This document shows positions 8,415 through 17,716 of a stretch of 64,000 nucleotides of DNA, piece after piece (within the stretch, counting starts at the first letter, position 1; each line of letters begins with the position of its first letter). Source of the stretch: DATACQ01 sp036555515 (GTDB taxonomy: Bacteria; Desulfobacterota; Binatia; UBA9968); the NCBI GenBank assembly GCA_036555515.1, contig DATBLC010000055.1, forward strand, positions 1 through 64,000, read 5' to 3'. The notes below the pieces were generated by a model. That model was not told where the DNA came from and did not search any database. It saw only the letters and a list, made by a program, of their open reading frames with translations. Position numbers and translations under genes: made by a program.

Positions 8415-9560
8415 ATGTCAACTGAATATCGTCTTCTTTCCGCGGATTCACATTTGGAAATCTCCCCACAACGCTGGACCGAGCGCGTGCCCACGATCTA
8501 TCGCGACCGCGCGCCGCGCTTGGTAAAACTTGCAAACGGCGGCGACGGCATTGTCGTTGAAGGCCGGCCATTGTACGTCGTCGGATTGGCTATTGCTGGG
8601 AAGCCCTACGAACGCCATCAGCTGACGGGTGTGATCTACAGCGGCTCGGAAGGCGCCGGCACTCCGGAACAGCGTTTAAAAGAGCAGCAGTACGATGGTG
8701 TCGATGGTGAGATTCTCTACACCTCGGCGAGCAACCTGACTTTCTGGCGCGGCATCAAGAACGATGAGGCTTACCTCGCGGTGGTGCGCGCTTACAACTC
8801 TTTCCTCGCCGAGGAGTATTGCGCGGTCGATCGCGATCGCCTGGTCGCGATGGGTGCGATCCCGACCCAATCCGTCGAGGCGGCAGTAGCAGAATTGGAA
8901 TACTGCGCCAATGCGGGCCTCAAGGGCGTGATGTTAAATGCTTTCCCCAGCGGCAAATCCTTTCCGTCCCCGGAAGACGACCGGTTCTATGCCGCAGCAC
9001 TGGATTTAAACATGCCGCTTACGGTTCACGTCGGGATGCAATTGCCCGACGGTCCGCTATTTCGCTATGACCGAGACCCGGGGGAAGTCGCTTTTGGCGG
9101 CGATCCGATCCGGGTGCTGACCCGTTTTGCGGGTAGCAGCGGATTGAACGCCGTGCAGCTGCTGTTGTCCGGGGTTTTCGATCGCTATCCGAGACTGCAA
9201 ATTTACTGGGCTGAGACCCAAATGGGATGGATACCGTATTTCTACGAGCAGTTGGATGATGTCTACAAACGCAGCAAGCACTGGATGGATCGCTATTTCG
9301 GCTTTAAGCCGCTCAAACGCCAGCCGAGCGAGTATATCCGTGATCATTGCTATTGGGGTTTTATCTACGATCGCATCGGTTTGCGCCTGCGCTATGATAT
9401 CGGGGTTGATCGAATCATGTGGGGAAACGATTTTCCCCACTCCGCGGGAGATTGGCCCCATTCAAAGCAGGTCATCGAAGATATTTTCTCCGGCGTGCCG
9501 GAAGATGAGAGACAAAAGATCCTGGTGGACAATGCCGTTAATTATTTTCACTTGCACTAA
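8415..9560 (+). CDS. Amidohydrolase-2 family metal-dependent hydrolase/decarboxylase (copy 2)
   Basis: This 381-residue paralogue of the protein at 4581 shares the opening YRLLSADSHLEISPQRW, the barrel segment MPLTVHVGMQLPDGP with the metal-binding His, IYWAETQMGWIPYFYEQLDD, and the C-terminal MWGNDFPHSAGDWP. The start at 8415 aligns with the paralogue and has an AGAGG ribosome binding site. An upstream in-frame extension to 8352 exists but adds residues the paralogue lacks. It is 123 bp downstream of the NicX-like gene and 44 bp upstream of the next amidohydrolase, so the run 7104-11924 is probably one transcript. Substrate unknown. Confidence 0.84.
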   Translation: MSTEYRLLSADSHLEISPQRWTERVPTIYRDRAPRLVKLANGGDGIVVEGRPLYVVGLAIAGKPYERHQLTGVIYSGSEGAGTPEQRLKEQQYDGVDGEILYTSASNLTFWRGIKNDEAYLAVVRAYNSFLAEEYCAVDRDRLVAMGAIPTQSVEAAVAELEYCANAGLKGVMLNAFPSGKSFPSPEDDRFYAAALDLNMPLTVHVGMQLPDGPLFRYDRDPGEVAFGGDPIRVLTRFAGSSGLNAVQLLLSGVFDRYPRLQIYWAETQMGWIPYFYEQLDDVYKRSKHWMDRYFGFKPLKRQPSEYIRDHCYWGFIYDRIGLRLRYDIGVDRIMWGNDFPHSAGDWPHSKQVIEDIFSGVPEDERQKILVDNAVNYFHLH

Positions 9561-9604
9561 CCGGCAGCGATTCTCGGTGAATAGGCGCCAGAACAGGTGA
9601 AGCG

Positions 9605-10756
9605 ATGGAAGTCAAATTCGGGTTGTTCAGTTGCGACTCGCATGCGCAGTTGGAAAAAGACGCGTGGACCAAGAGAATGTCAACGGCTCAGTGGGGTGAT
9701 CGTATTCCCCAGATCGTCGAAGTGGAAGAGAATGGCCGGCGGGTCGACCGCTGGATGATCAATGGTAAAGTCGGCAGCCAATGGGTGTGCAATTGTCCGG
9801 CGGCCATGGAAGGCGGCGTGGCGCGGGGCTATTACCCGCGGCATTGGGCGGAGGTTCCCAAGATCGTTTACGATCCGGCGGCGCGGCTTCGGGCGCTGGA
9901 CGATGACCGCGTCGACGGTGAAGTGTTGTATCCCAATACGCCGGTGTCGAATTTCGCTTTTCTTCAGGCGGACGCCGCTTTCGAACTCGCCTGCGTTCAA
10001 GCGCATAACGACGCGCTAGCCGAGTGGCGCGACGTCAGCGAGCGTTATGTACCTCTGGCGATTATTCCGTATTTAAGCGACATCAAGGTCGTGGTCGCCG
10101 AAGTCGAGAGATCTGTAAAACAAGGTCACCGCGGCGTGATCATGCTGGCCGAGCCGGCGTTTACCAAGAAGGGGCTCAAGCGCATGAACGATCCCTTCTG
10201 GGAACCGCTGTGGGCCTGCTGCCAGGAACTGGGAGTTCCGATGCATTGGCATGGTTCTGCGGGGTTGGCCGAGCAGCTGTCGCTGCCGGATTGGAAGGGA
10301 TTCAGTGAGAAAGAATCCCACACGGTTTCGACCTCGCGGCTGTGCGCGACTCCCGCGCAGCTGATTCCGAACTTGATTTTTTCGGGGATTCTCGATCGTT
10401 ATCCCCGGCTAAACTGGGCGTGCGCCGAAACGGGATTCGGCTGGGTCAATTTCGTGCTCGAAGCCTGCGATCATGAATGGCAGCAGCGGCGCTTGTGGAA
10501 AGAAGGGATTAAAGGCAAACCGAGTGAGATTTTCCGGCGCCAGATCTACGTGGACTTCTGGTACGAAAAGGCGGGCATCGAAGTGCGCGAGCTGATCGGC
10601 GTGGACAATATCATGTGGGAGTCCGATTACCCGCATATCGCGGCGACCTATCCGCGGTCATGGAGTTTCGTAGAAGAGTCGCTCGTCGGTGTTCCGGAAG
10701 CCGAGCGCAAAAAAATGTGCTACGGCAACGCTCTCAGACTTTACGGATTGGCATAG
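9605..10756 (+). CDS. Amidohydrolase-2 family metal-dependent hydrolase (copy 3, second subtype)
   Basis: This 383-residue protein is of the same superfamily but a different subgroup from the copies at 4581 and 8415. It opens with FSCDSHAQLEKDAW and contains MHWHGSAGLAEQL (metal-binding His region) and MWESDYPHIAATYP (C-terminal Asp). It shares with the next gene the pattern W(A/S)xVPxxVYDPxxRLxAxDxxxxDxxVLYP. Pairwise resemblance to 10782 is clearly higher than to 4581, so the block holds two separately duplicated subtypes. The reaction cannot be assigned from sequence. It sits in a same-strand run with short gaps, consistent with co-transcription. Confidence 0.83.
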   Translation: MEVKFGLFSCDSHAQLEKDAWTKRMSTAQWGDRIPQIVEVEENGRRVDRWMINGKVGSQWVCNCPAAMEGGVARGYYPRHWAEVPKIVYDPAARLRALDDDRVDGEVLYPNTPVSNFAFLQADAAFELACVQAHNDALAEWRDVSERYVPLAIIPYLSDIKVVVAEVERSVKQGHRGVIMLAEPAFTKKGLKRMNDPFWEPLWACCQELGVPMHWHGSAGLAEQLSLPDWKGFSEKESHTVSTSRLCATPAQLIPNLIFSGILDRYPRLNWACAETGFGWVNFVLEACDHEWQQRRLWKEGIKGKPSEIFRRQIYVDFWYEKAGIEVRELIGVDNIMWESDYPHIAATYPRSWSFVEESLVGVPEAERKKMCYGNALRLYGLA

Positions 10757-10781
10757 CGCTATGGCGTAAACCAAGCGCACT

Positions 10782-11924
10782 ATGAAATCGACGGAACTCT
10801 TCATCAGCGCCGACGAGCATGTTCAAGAACAGCCGGCGGTATGGACCAAGCGGTTACCGCGGGCCAAGTGGGGAAGCCGGATTCCGCACATTGAGGAAAC
10901 CTCGCACGGACAGGAGCGTTGGATCGTCGATGGGCGTGAAATCGATCTAAACGGCGTCGCTGATTGCGGCGCGGCGATGTCGGAGCGGACGAAGAATCCG
11001 CAACGCTGGTCTGATGTGCCCACCTCTGTCTACGATCCCAGGGAGCGCTTGACTGCAATGGACGCGGCCGGCATCGACTATGCCGTTCTGTATCCGACTG
11101 TCGCCGGATCAGGAGGGCAAACATTCGGGCGGATCGAGGATCCGGAGTTTGAACTTGCCTGTGTGCAAGCCTATAACGACTGGCTTATCGACGAGTGGGC
11201 CAGTGAGAGCGAGCGTTTCATTCCACAGTGCATCACGCCGCTTTTTCCCATCGACGCGGTGGTAAAAGAAGTCCGCAGAGCCGTTGCCAAAGGTCATAAA
11301 GGCGTCATCTATCCATCAAACCCGATGGAGCTGCGCCCTGTTCCTCATATAAACGACGAAGTCTACGATCCGCTGTGGGCGACCTGCCAAGAACTCGGCG
11401 TGCCGGTCTGCTTCCACGCCGGCGCCGCGGCAGCGATTCAGATTCCGGCCTACGAAGGATATTCGCCGGCGCTGGCCGGCGCGTTTCAGGCCATTACCCG
11501 GCCCGCGAGCTCGGTGTCGGTGCTCGTAAATTTATTGATCTCAAAAATTCTCATGCGTTTCCCTGATCTCAAGGTGGTGTTGGCCGAAAGCGGTCTCGGC
11601 TGGGGCGCGTACCTCTTGGAGTATACGGACTTTCAGGCGAAGGGCGATCAATTACCGCAGCATGGTTACGACCTAATGCCATCAGAGCTGTTTAGACGGC
11701 ACTGCTATCTGGTCGGCTGGTATGATAAAGCCAGTATCAAAACGCGAAACTACATCGGTACGGATAATATTCTGTGGTCATCGCAGTTTCCGCTGGCGAC
11801 ATCGACATGGCCCGATACCAGGACCGCCGTCGCAAGAAGTTTCGACGGGATTGCTGAGAGCGACCGGCAAAAGATTCTTTTTGTCAATGCCGCGAAGCTC
11901 TATAAGATCCGCACGAATTCATGA
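10782..11924 (+). CDS. Amidohydrolase-2 family metal-dependent hydrolase (copy 4, second subtype)
   Basis: This 380-residue protein is the sister of the preceding gene, 25 bp away. It opens with FISADEHVQEQPAVW, so the Asp/Glu-x-His metal pair reads DEH here. The barrel His lies in VPVCFHAGAAAAI. The C-terminal metal motif is altered: LWSSQFPLATSTWP stands where copy 3 has MWESDYPHIAATYP, so the canonical Asp and the following His are both missing (D to Q, H to L). If the alignment holds, this copy may have lost a metal ligand, changed chemistry, or become a non-catalytic partner. Confidence 0.82.
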   Translation: MKSTELFISADEHVQEQPAVWTKRLPRAKWGSRIPHIEETSHGQERWIVDGREIDLNGVADCGAAMSERTKNPQRWSDVPTSVYDPRERLTAMDAAGIDYAVLYPTVAGSGGQTFGRIEDPEFELACVQAYNDWLIDEWASESERFIPQCITPLFPIDAVVKEVRRAVAKGHKGVIYPSNPMELRPVPHINDEVYDPLWATCQELGVPVCFHAGAAAAIQIPAYEGYSPALAGAFQAITRPASSVSVLVNLLISKILMRFPDLKVVLAESGLGWGAYLLEYTDFQAKGDQLPQHGYDLMPSELFRRHCYLVGWYDKASIKTRNYIGTDNILWSSQFPLATSTWPDTRTAVARSFDGIAESDRQKILFVNAAKLYKIRTNS

Positions 11925-12018
11925 GAAGCGGCGCAACAGAGAGCTGATAGACGCCGCGCGCATCCGATAGATTTGTCCTATCAAAGAGCGGCTTACAGTA
12001 ACGAAGGAGTATATGCCC

Positions 12019-13113
12019 ATGGCCAAACCAGCAGCGACCAATGAAGAAGAGGTCAACGAGAGAATTGGATACAAGTCTCCCTACGAGCAATGGAAGGATT
12101 GCGAAGGGCTCCCCACATACAGGGGCCTGTACATTAATAATCTGTACGATCTCAAACTGGAGTCTTGGCGTTCCAGCGGCAGCGGCTCCGCCGCGTTCAT
12201 TAATCTCGAAGGAACGGGCGGCTTCAATGATGCCTATGTGGCGGAGATTCCGCCGGGCAAATCGCTCAACTCCCATCGGCACTTATTCGAAGAAACGATT
12301 TATATCCTCAAAGGCCGAGGGGCGACGTCGGTTTGGATTTACCCCGACAAAAAGCAAACCTTCGAATGGCAAGAGGGCAGTTATTATTCGCTCCCCATGA
12401 ATGCGTGGCATGAGCACTTCAATGCATCAGGAACTGAACCCGTTCGGTACGTCGCCATGACAAGCGCCCCAAGGGTGATCGATAGTTTTAATAATTTGGA
12501 ATTCGTTTTCGCCAATGACTTCGTTTTTCGCGATCGTTTTAACGGTGAGGACGGCTATTTTAAACAATCCGACCCGGCGCAACAGTGGTCGACCAATTTC
12601 GTCGCCGACGTGCGCGCGTGCCAGACTTTTTCAGGCGGCTTCAACCGCGGCGGCGGCGCCAAAAGCACGGTTTTTCGGATGGTGAATAACACGGTCAAAT
12701 CTCATGTTTCGAGTTGGGAAATAGGGTCCTACAAAAAGGCGCACCGTCACGGTCCGGGCATTCATATCGTCATGATTCGCGGCACAGGTTATTCACTGAT
12801 GTGGCAAGAGGAAAAGAGCATTGAGCGCATCGACTGGCAGCCGGGCAGCATGTTCGTGCCGCCGGAAATGTGGTTTCACCAACACTTCAATGGCGGAGCC
12901 GAGCCGGTGTTTTTTCTTGCCATAGGTTGGGGCAGCGACAAGCCCAAAGCCGGTGGCAAGGCCTATGTTTACAAGAGCGTAAAAGAAGGAGGAGATCAGA
13001 TCGAGTATGAAGACGAGGCTCCGCGAATCCACGCTGATTTCGAGGCCTCGCTCGCAAAATACGGCGCAAGCTGCAAAATGGGCCGTTATCACCCGTTTTG
13101 CACGGCCAAGTAG
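12019..13113 (+). CDS. Double-cupin protein
   Basis: This 364-residue protein has two cupin barrels. The first is marked by LNSHRHLFEETIYILKGRG and MNAWHEHFN. The second is marked by KKAHRHGPGIHIVMIRGTG and MWFHQHFN. Each pair provides the His/Glu set of a mononuclear metal site. I start at 12019 because AAGGAG (12004-12009) is then 9 bp away; the ATG at 12013 leaves only 3 bp. It resembles ethanolamine-/gentisate-type bicupins found with amidohydrolases in catabolic clusters, and its architecture matches the gene at 37332. Enzymatic function is not assignable. It is 94 bp downstream of the amidohydrolase pair. Confidence 0.75.
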   Translation: MAKPAATNEEEVNERIGYKSPYEQWKDCEGLPTYRGLYINNLYDLKLESWRSSGSGSAAFINLEGTGGFNDAYVAEIPPGKSLNSHRHLFEETIYILKGRGATSVWIYPDKKQTFEWQEGSYYSLPMNAWHEHFNASGTEPVRYVAMTSAPRVIDSFNNLEFVFANDFVFRDRFNGEDGYFKQSDPAQQWSTNFVADVRACQTFSGGFNRGGGAKSTVFRMVNNTVKSHVSSWEIGSYKKAHRHGPGIHIVMIRGTGYSLMWQEEKSIERIDWQPGSMFVPPEMWFHQHFNGGAEPVFFLAIGWGSDKPKAGGKAYVYKSVKEGGDQIEYEDEAPRIHADFEASLAKYGASCKMGRYHPFCTAK

Positions 13114-13534
13114 CGTAATTTTCATTGGCGACGTTGATTTGGCCAGGATCCAGGAAACCGTCCGGGGGTCACCAGCGAGGGTTTCCGCCGAGGCGCACGC
13201 CCGAATGCTGTGGAAATGCGCCACCAGTCTCTTCCAGCCCTGAGGTTTCGTAATTCCGATTAATTGAAACCGGGCTGACAGAGGACTTAGGAAGCTCCGT
13301 TTAATACGCTCCGGTCGAGAAAAGCTCGAATCGCGCATCAGGTGCGGTCATTAAGCGAAGCCGCCGCGCATCGGGGAGCCGCTCCAACCAGCCGTGTATC
13401 TACGTAAACTCCAGGAAGAAATATCTTATTCGAACCTGCCGCCTTCGTAGTCTGGCAGGAGTTCTCGAGACCGATAATGTTTAGCTGCTGGAATTTGACG
13501 TTAAAATAACTCAGGCTTTTTGAGACAGCTAATC
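13114..13534. other. Intergenic, no gene recognised
   Basis: About 420 bp between the double cupin and the MFS gene. No open frame with family-like composition, tRNA-like fold or strong terminator was seen. The A/T-rich stretch just before 13520 may hold the MFS promoter. Confidence 0.5.
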
Positions 13535-14842
13535 ATGGTAGGTAGAAATATCGACGTCAGAGAGAGTCTTCGCGCTTCGTTTAAGGACGGAATTTTCGCT
13601 GCACTCATGGGCGGTGTCACCGAACATTACGCCACGCCGCTGGCGCTTTTTTTGGGGGCGACGGTTTTGGAAATCGGTCTAGTGAGCGCGCTGCCGAATC
13701 TTCTGTCGTCCCTGTCCCAGTTCTTTGCAGTGCGAGTCATCTACTGGGTGGGGGGGCGGCTCAAGCTATTGGTGCGTTTGGTCTTCTCCCAGGCGTCGTT
13801 GTTACTTGCAATCGCGGTAGTTGCGGCATCAGAGACGCCGAATCGAGTTAAATGGTTTCTTGTTCTACTGACGCTAGCGGCATTATGTGGCGGCTTGGCG
13901 GGGCCCGCGTGGGGCAGCTTGATGAGCGACTATATACCGGCGCGCAAACGAGGCCGGTATTTTGGGTGGCGCAACAGCGTCCTCGGCGCCGTCAGCGTCG
14001 GCAGTGTTTGCGCTGCGGGCGTGTTGCTCTATTTGTTCAAGCAGCTTGGCTGCGGCGGCGGATTCGTTGTGTTGTTCTGCCTGGCGGCGCTTGCTCGATA
14101 CGGTTCGGCTTATTTTATCAAACACATGGATGAGCCCCCGCACAAGAAGGATCCGGCCAGCGATTTTACCTTTTTGATGTTCATCGCGCGTTTTCGCGAG
14201 AGCAATTATTTAAAATTCGTTACGTTCGCAGCGTCTCTGAACTTTGCCAGTTTTTTGGCGGCGCCTTTTTTCACGGTTTTCATGCTTCGCGACCTGCAAT
14301 TCAATTATCTCACCTATATGGAGCTGCACGTCAGTTCCGCGCTGGTAACGCTCGTGGCATTGCCATTGTGGGGCAGGCACGCGGATCTCGTGGGAAACGT
14401 GAGAGTGCTGCGTCTCAGTTCGTTTTTCGCCGCGCTCATTCCTTTTTTTTGGTTGGTGTCGCATAATCCGATTTACCTGATGTTGGTTCAGATGTGCGCT
14501 GGATTCGCTTGGAGCGGGGTTACGCTCTCGACCAGCAATTTCATTTATGACGCCGTGACGCCGCAGAAGCGCGTGCGCTGCATTGCTTACTTCAATGTGA
14601 TAAACGGCGTCGCAATTTTTCTCGGCGCGGCCACCGGAGGATGGCTCGCTTCCCGGCTGGCGCCGATCTTCGGTTACCAGCTTATCGGTCTGTTTGTAGT
14701 CTCCGGTCTGTGTCGATTTCTTGTTTACATTGCATTGTCGGCGCGCTTCCACGAGGTCAGGCAAGCCCGCGAGGTTTCCATTTGGGAGTTGTTTAATAGC
14801 GTAATCGGAATTCGCCCTCTGGCCGGCCCAGCGCCGGATTGA
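13535..14842 (+). CDS. Major facilitator superfamily transporter
   Basis: This 435-residue protein has about 12 hydrophobic helices and the MFS fold. The cytoplasmic loop between helices 4 and 5 (SDYIPARKRGRYFGWRN) resembles the loop of the UMF/MFS group of uncharacterised facilitators, which often sit beside catabolic genes. The start is uncertain: the ATG at 13535 is used, and an in-frame TTG at 13520 would add five residues. It ends 39 bp before the convergent EAL gene. It may import or export an intermediate of the upstream catabolic block; no ligand can be inferred. Confidence 0.82.
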   Translation: MVGRNIDVRESLRASFKDGIFAALMGGVTEHYATPLALFLGATVLEIGLVSALPNLLSSLSQFFAVRVIYWVGGRLKLLVRLVFSQASLLLAIAVVAASETPNRVKWFLVLLTLAALCGGLAGPAWGSLMSDYIPARKRGRYFGWRNSVLGAVSVGSVCAAGVLLYLFKQLGCGGGFVVLFCLAALARYGSAYFIKHMDEPPHKKDPASDFTFLMFIARFRESNYLKFVTFAASLNFASFLAAPFFTVFMLRDLQFNYLTYMELHVSSALVTLVALPLWGRHADLVGNVRVLRLSSFFAALIPFFWLVSHNPIYLMLVQMCAGFAWSGVTLSTSNFIYDAVTPQKRVRCIAYFNVINGVAIFLGAATGGWLASRLAPIFGYQLIGLFVVSGLCRFLVYIALSARFHEVRQAREVSIWELFNSVIGIRPLAGPAPD

Positions 14843-14881
14843 TGCAACGAATGCCAGGGCTCGACCAGGGCCGTAATGATA

Positions 14882-16246
14882 TTAGAAAGGAGGTTTCGTG
14901 GCGGGCGGAATTTCGCCGTCGTTTTCGAGAGCCCAGCCTGAAGAAATGCCCGCGATTGGGCTGTGCTGGGTGGATGATGTCTGCGCATTTTGCATGAAGC
15001 GGGCTATGTCGGGCGCGGATACAGGGCGGCTGAAATAATAACCCTGGGCCTCATCACAATCGAAGTCGGTGAGCATTTCTTTAGCTTCGAGCGTCTCAAC
15101 ACCTTCCGCCACCACCTTTAACCCCAGATTATGTCCCAGATCGATGATCGCGCGCACGATCACGGCGCTGTCATTGTCGCTTTCCATGTTTTGCGTGAAA
15201 GATTTGTCGATTTTTATGCTGCTGACAGGAAGTTTTTTTAGGTACGCCAGTGATGAGTAACCGGTTCCGAAATCGTCGATGGCGAATCGGACTCCCAGCT
15301 CTCTGATTGCTTTGAGGGTGCGCATTGCCCGGTGCGGGTCGTCCATGATCGCGCTTTCTGTGATTTCCAGTTCCAACTGGTCGGCCGAGACGCCCGTGCT
15401 GTTGAGCAGGGCGGCAAGTTGCTCAGGCAACTCGGGAGTGTCGAGGTTCCACATCGACAAATTGACGGCGATACCGGTGTGGATCCCCTGGTCGCGCCAG
15501 CGCCGGCATTGATTGATGGAAGCGTTGAGCACCCACAGGGTGAGGGGAACGATTAGCCCGGTTCGCTCCGCCAATGGAATGAACTCATCTGGCATGATCA
15601 GGCCGTATTCCGGGTGGCGCCAGCGAGTGAGCACCTCAAGGCCGACTATGCGATCGCTTTTGAGATCAATTTTTGGTTGATAGAGAGGAAAAAGTTGGTC
15701 CTGAACAATGGCTTGCCGCAACACGCTCAAGCGTAACGGTGGGCGCGCAGAGCGGCTAAACTCCTCGGAGTACAAGACACAGCGCTCGTTATTTCGGCGT
15801 GCGCTCTTAAGAGCGATATCGGCGCACTCCAACAGGGTAGTAGCGCTGCTCCCATGGTCGGGAAATAGGGCCACGCCGATTTTGGGCCGGAAATTGCCCC
15901 CCCCGCTCTTTTGTTCGAGCAATTGATCGAGTTTGCGAAGTATTTTCTCAGCCACAAGCAGTGCGTCTGCGGGGTTTCGCAGAGACGATAAAAGTACCGC
16001 AATCTCGGCCCCCGAAATACGGCTGAGAGCATCGGATTCCCGAAGCGTGCCGGTGACTAACGCGAAGGCCTTCTCTTTCGTGTCGTTTGACAGCCCGTCC
16101 CCGTTTCGAAAAGAGGGCTCGCCAGCCTCGATGTCAATCATGAGCAAGCCGACTTGCGTTGAGCTGTGCTGCGCGGCCCGGATCGCTTGCCGGACCTGTA
16201 TTTGAAATTGCGCGTTATCGGCTATTTCGATGGGTATATAGGTCAT
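14882..16246 (-). CDS. Degenerate GGDEF + EAL c-di-GMP phosphodiesterase
   Basis: This 454-residue cytoplasmic protein has a GGDEF-like domain (about 1-160) followed by an EAL domain (about 175-430). The GGDEF motif is degraded to SGAEI (78-82), so cyclase activity is unlikely; it may bind GTP or act as a regulatory module. The EAL domain looks catalytically complete: EVLTR (204-208, the EAL signature with Val), NLS (262-264), EITES (294-298), DDFGTGY (324-330), KIDKSF (345-350) and EGVE (381-384). It should hydrolyse c-di-GMP to pGpG. No membrane or sensor domain is present. The cyclase gene upstream on the same strand starts at 17716, suggesting opposed activities in one locus. Confidence 0.9.
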   Translation of the reverse strand: MTYIPIEIADNAQFQIQVRQAIRAAQHSSTQVGLLMIDIEAGEPSFRNGDGLSNDTKEKAFALVTGTLRESDALSRISGAEIAVLLSSLRNPADALLVAEKILRKLDQLLEQKSGGGNFRPKIGVALFPDHGSSATTLLECADIALKSARRNNERCVLYSEEFSRSARPPLRLSVLRQAIVQDQLFPLYQPKIDLKSDRIVGLEVLTRWRHPEYGLIMPDEFIPLAERTGLIVPLTLWVLNASINQCRRWRDQGIHTGIAVNLSMWNLDTPELPEQLAALLNSTGVSADQLELEITESAIMDDPHRAMRTLKAIRELGVRFAIDDFGTGYSSLAYLKKLPVSSIKIDKSFTQNMESDNDSAVIVRAIIDLGHNLGLKVVAEGVETLEAKEMLTDFDCDEAQGYYFSRPVSAPDIARFMQNAQTSSTQHSPIAGISSGWALENDGEIPPATKPPF

Positions 16247-16762
16247 TTTTGCAATTTCAGCGGTTGAAATTTCCCAAGCGACACTTGTTCGGAAAATTTG
16301 CGCCCTAAAAGGTTAAAATAATTCTTACGAGCAATGCTCATGCCATAAGAGTTCTTTCCGGCGCCATGGGACGTTGCGGTTGGATGGCTGCGCGCCTCAA
16401 CCCAAAAGGACGCAAAGAGACACTTGATTTTGACTAGAGTATTGATCGGCGTTAATTGGATTTGTTTTACCTAGGTGAGCTAGTCATTCTGCGGTGGGAA
16501 TCGTTTTAACGGTTGTAGACAACACCCTGGAGCTCCGAAAGGGAAGTCTAAGCCACCGTTTGGCAGTTAGCTGCGCTCTAGGATTGTCCGTGGAAGCCTA
16601 GGACATCGTCAGTGAATCTGCGAGGCGTCGAAGTGCGGTCTGAACGTCTCGGTAACTAAGCCGAGAGGTGCCCGCCCACTCGTTTGCGAGATCGCCTTTC
16701 TCTTACCCGTTAGGTCCAAACCGACAGGGAGAAATAAAAAGCTTGCCGGGAAAGTCTGACGA
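16247..16762. other. Intergenic, no gene recognised
   Basis: About 515 bp between the EAL gene and the REC-GGDEF gene, both on the minus strand. No protein-like frame was recognised. It includes the segment GGACGCAAAGAGAC near 16409, which resembles both a fragment of the AACGCAAAG-type intergenic repeat at 32188 and, superficially, part of a GEMM riboswitch; see rejected items. Confidence 0.5.
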
Positions 16763-17716
16763 TCAGTGTGCGGTGAGATGGCGTGCGCCGTGGGGTTTCC
16801 CAGGCCAGAACACTTCAATCCGGTCCTTGCCATTGTGTTTTGCGGTATACAGGGCGCGGTCTGCGTCCTCGATCATCTGGTTCGCGTTGGAATAGGGATG
16901 GATTGACGTGGAACTGATGCCGATGCTGACGGTGAGAGAAAAATAGCCATTGTTCGCAGTGAATACCGAAGAGCGAATTTCACCCAGAATTTTCTCCGCT
17001 GCCAGCAGCGCGCTCTCATGGTCTGTCTCGGGCAGTATGAGCACAAATTCCTCGCCGCCAAAACGCGACGGAAAATCGCTCTGGCGCGTAGTGGTGCGCA
17101 GAATTTCAGCAATCTTTACGAGGGCGGCATCACCGCCATGATGTCCATAGGTGTCGTTGATAACTTTGAAGTTATCAATATCGAGAATAAGCAACGATAA
17201 CGGATGCCCATACCGGTTCGCTCGCTCGAATTCGTCCGTCATCTTTTTTTCGAACGCGCGACGGTTGTACAAGCTAGTCAGGGAATCTGTCTGCGTCTGA
17301 TATTCCAGGTGCTGCTGGTATTGTATCACCCGGGAGCCGACTCGAATCCGCGCGAGTAACTCGGAAAAAGAAAACGGCTTGGTAATATAATCGTCCGCCC
17401 CGAGATCGAGTCCCCGAACCCGGTCACCTTCTTGTATCCTTGCGGTAATCAGGATCAAGTAAAGATTTTTCAGATCAGGATCGGTGCGAATTGTTTTTAT
17501 CAGTTCAAAACCGTCCATCTTGGGCATCATGATATCGGACAAAGCAATGTGAACTTGTTCGCCGCGGAGTTTTTCCAATGCTTCGACGCCGTTTGCGGCG
17601 GTTATGACGCGATAGCCCTCGCGCCGTAAGACTATGGAAAGTAGATCGCGCTGATCAGGATGATCTTCGATCACCAGGATGCACAATTGATTTCCCGGTT
17701 GCTGCGTTTGTTCCAT
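16763..17716 (-). CDS. Response regulator diguanylate cyclase (REC-GGDEF, PleD-like)
   Basis: This 317-residue protein has a receiver domain (about 11-125) and a GGDEF domain (about 140-305). In the receiver, Asp61 of ALSDIMMPKMDG is the phosphoacceptor, E17/D18 form the acidic pocket and K113 (ITKPF) the conserved Lys. The cyclase motif is FGGEEF (219-224), an active variant. RQSD (211-214), five residues before it, is an intact inhibitory I-site for product feedback. It should make c-di-GMP when phosphorylated. No cognate histidine kinase gene is nearby, so the phosphodonor is unknown. Its product is the substrate of the EAL protein encoded downstream. Confidence 0.93.
   Translation of the reverse strand: MEQTQQPGNQLCILVIEDHPDQRDLLSIVLRREGYRVITAANGVEALEKLRGEQVHIALSDIMMPKMDGFELIKTIRTDPDLKNLYLILITARIQEGDRVRGLDLGADDYITKPFSFSELLARIRVGSRVIQYQQHLEYQTQTDSLTSLYNRRAFEKKMTDEFERANRYGHPLSLLILDIDNFKVINDTYGHHGGDAALVKIAEILRTTTRQSDFPSRFGGEEFVLILPETDHESALLAAEKILGEIRSSVFTANNGYFSLTVSIGISSTSIHPYSNANQMIEDADRALYTAKHNGKDRIEVFWPGKPHGARHLTAH

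Noticed and set aside
16400..16440. Segment GGACGCAAAGAGAC resembling the c-di-GMP-I (GEMM) riboswitch core
   Set aside because: The upstream GCACAGGGCAAACC-like half and the second helix are absent, it lies on the plus strand while both flanking genes are on the minus strand, and it matches a fragment of the AACGCAAAG-type repeat at 32188.
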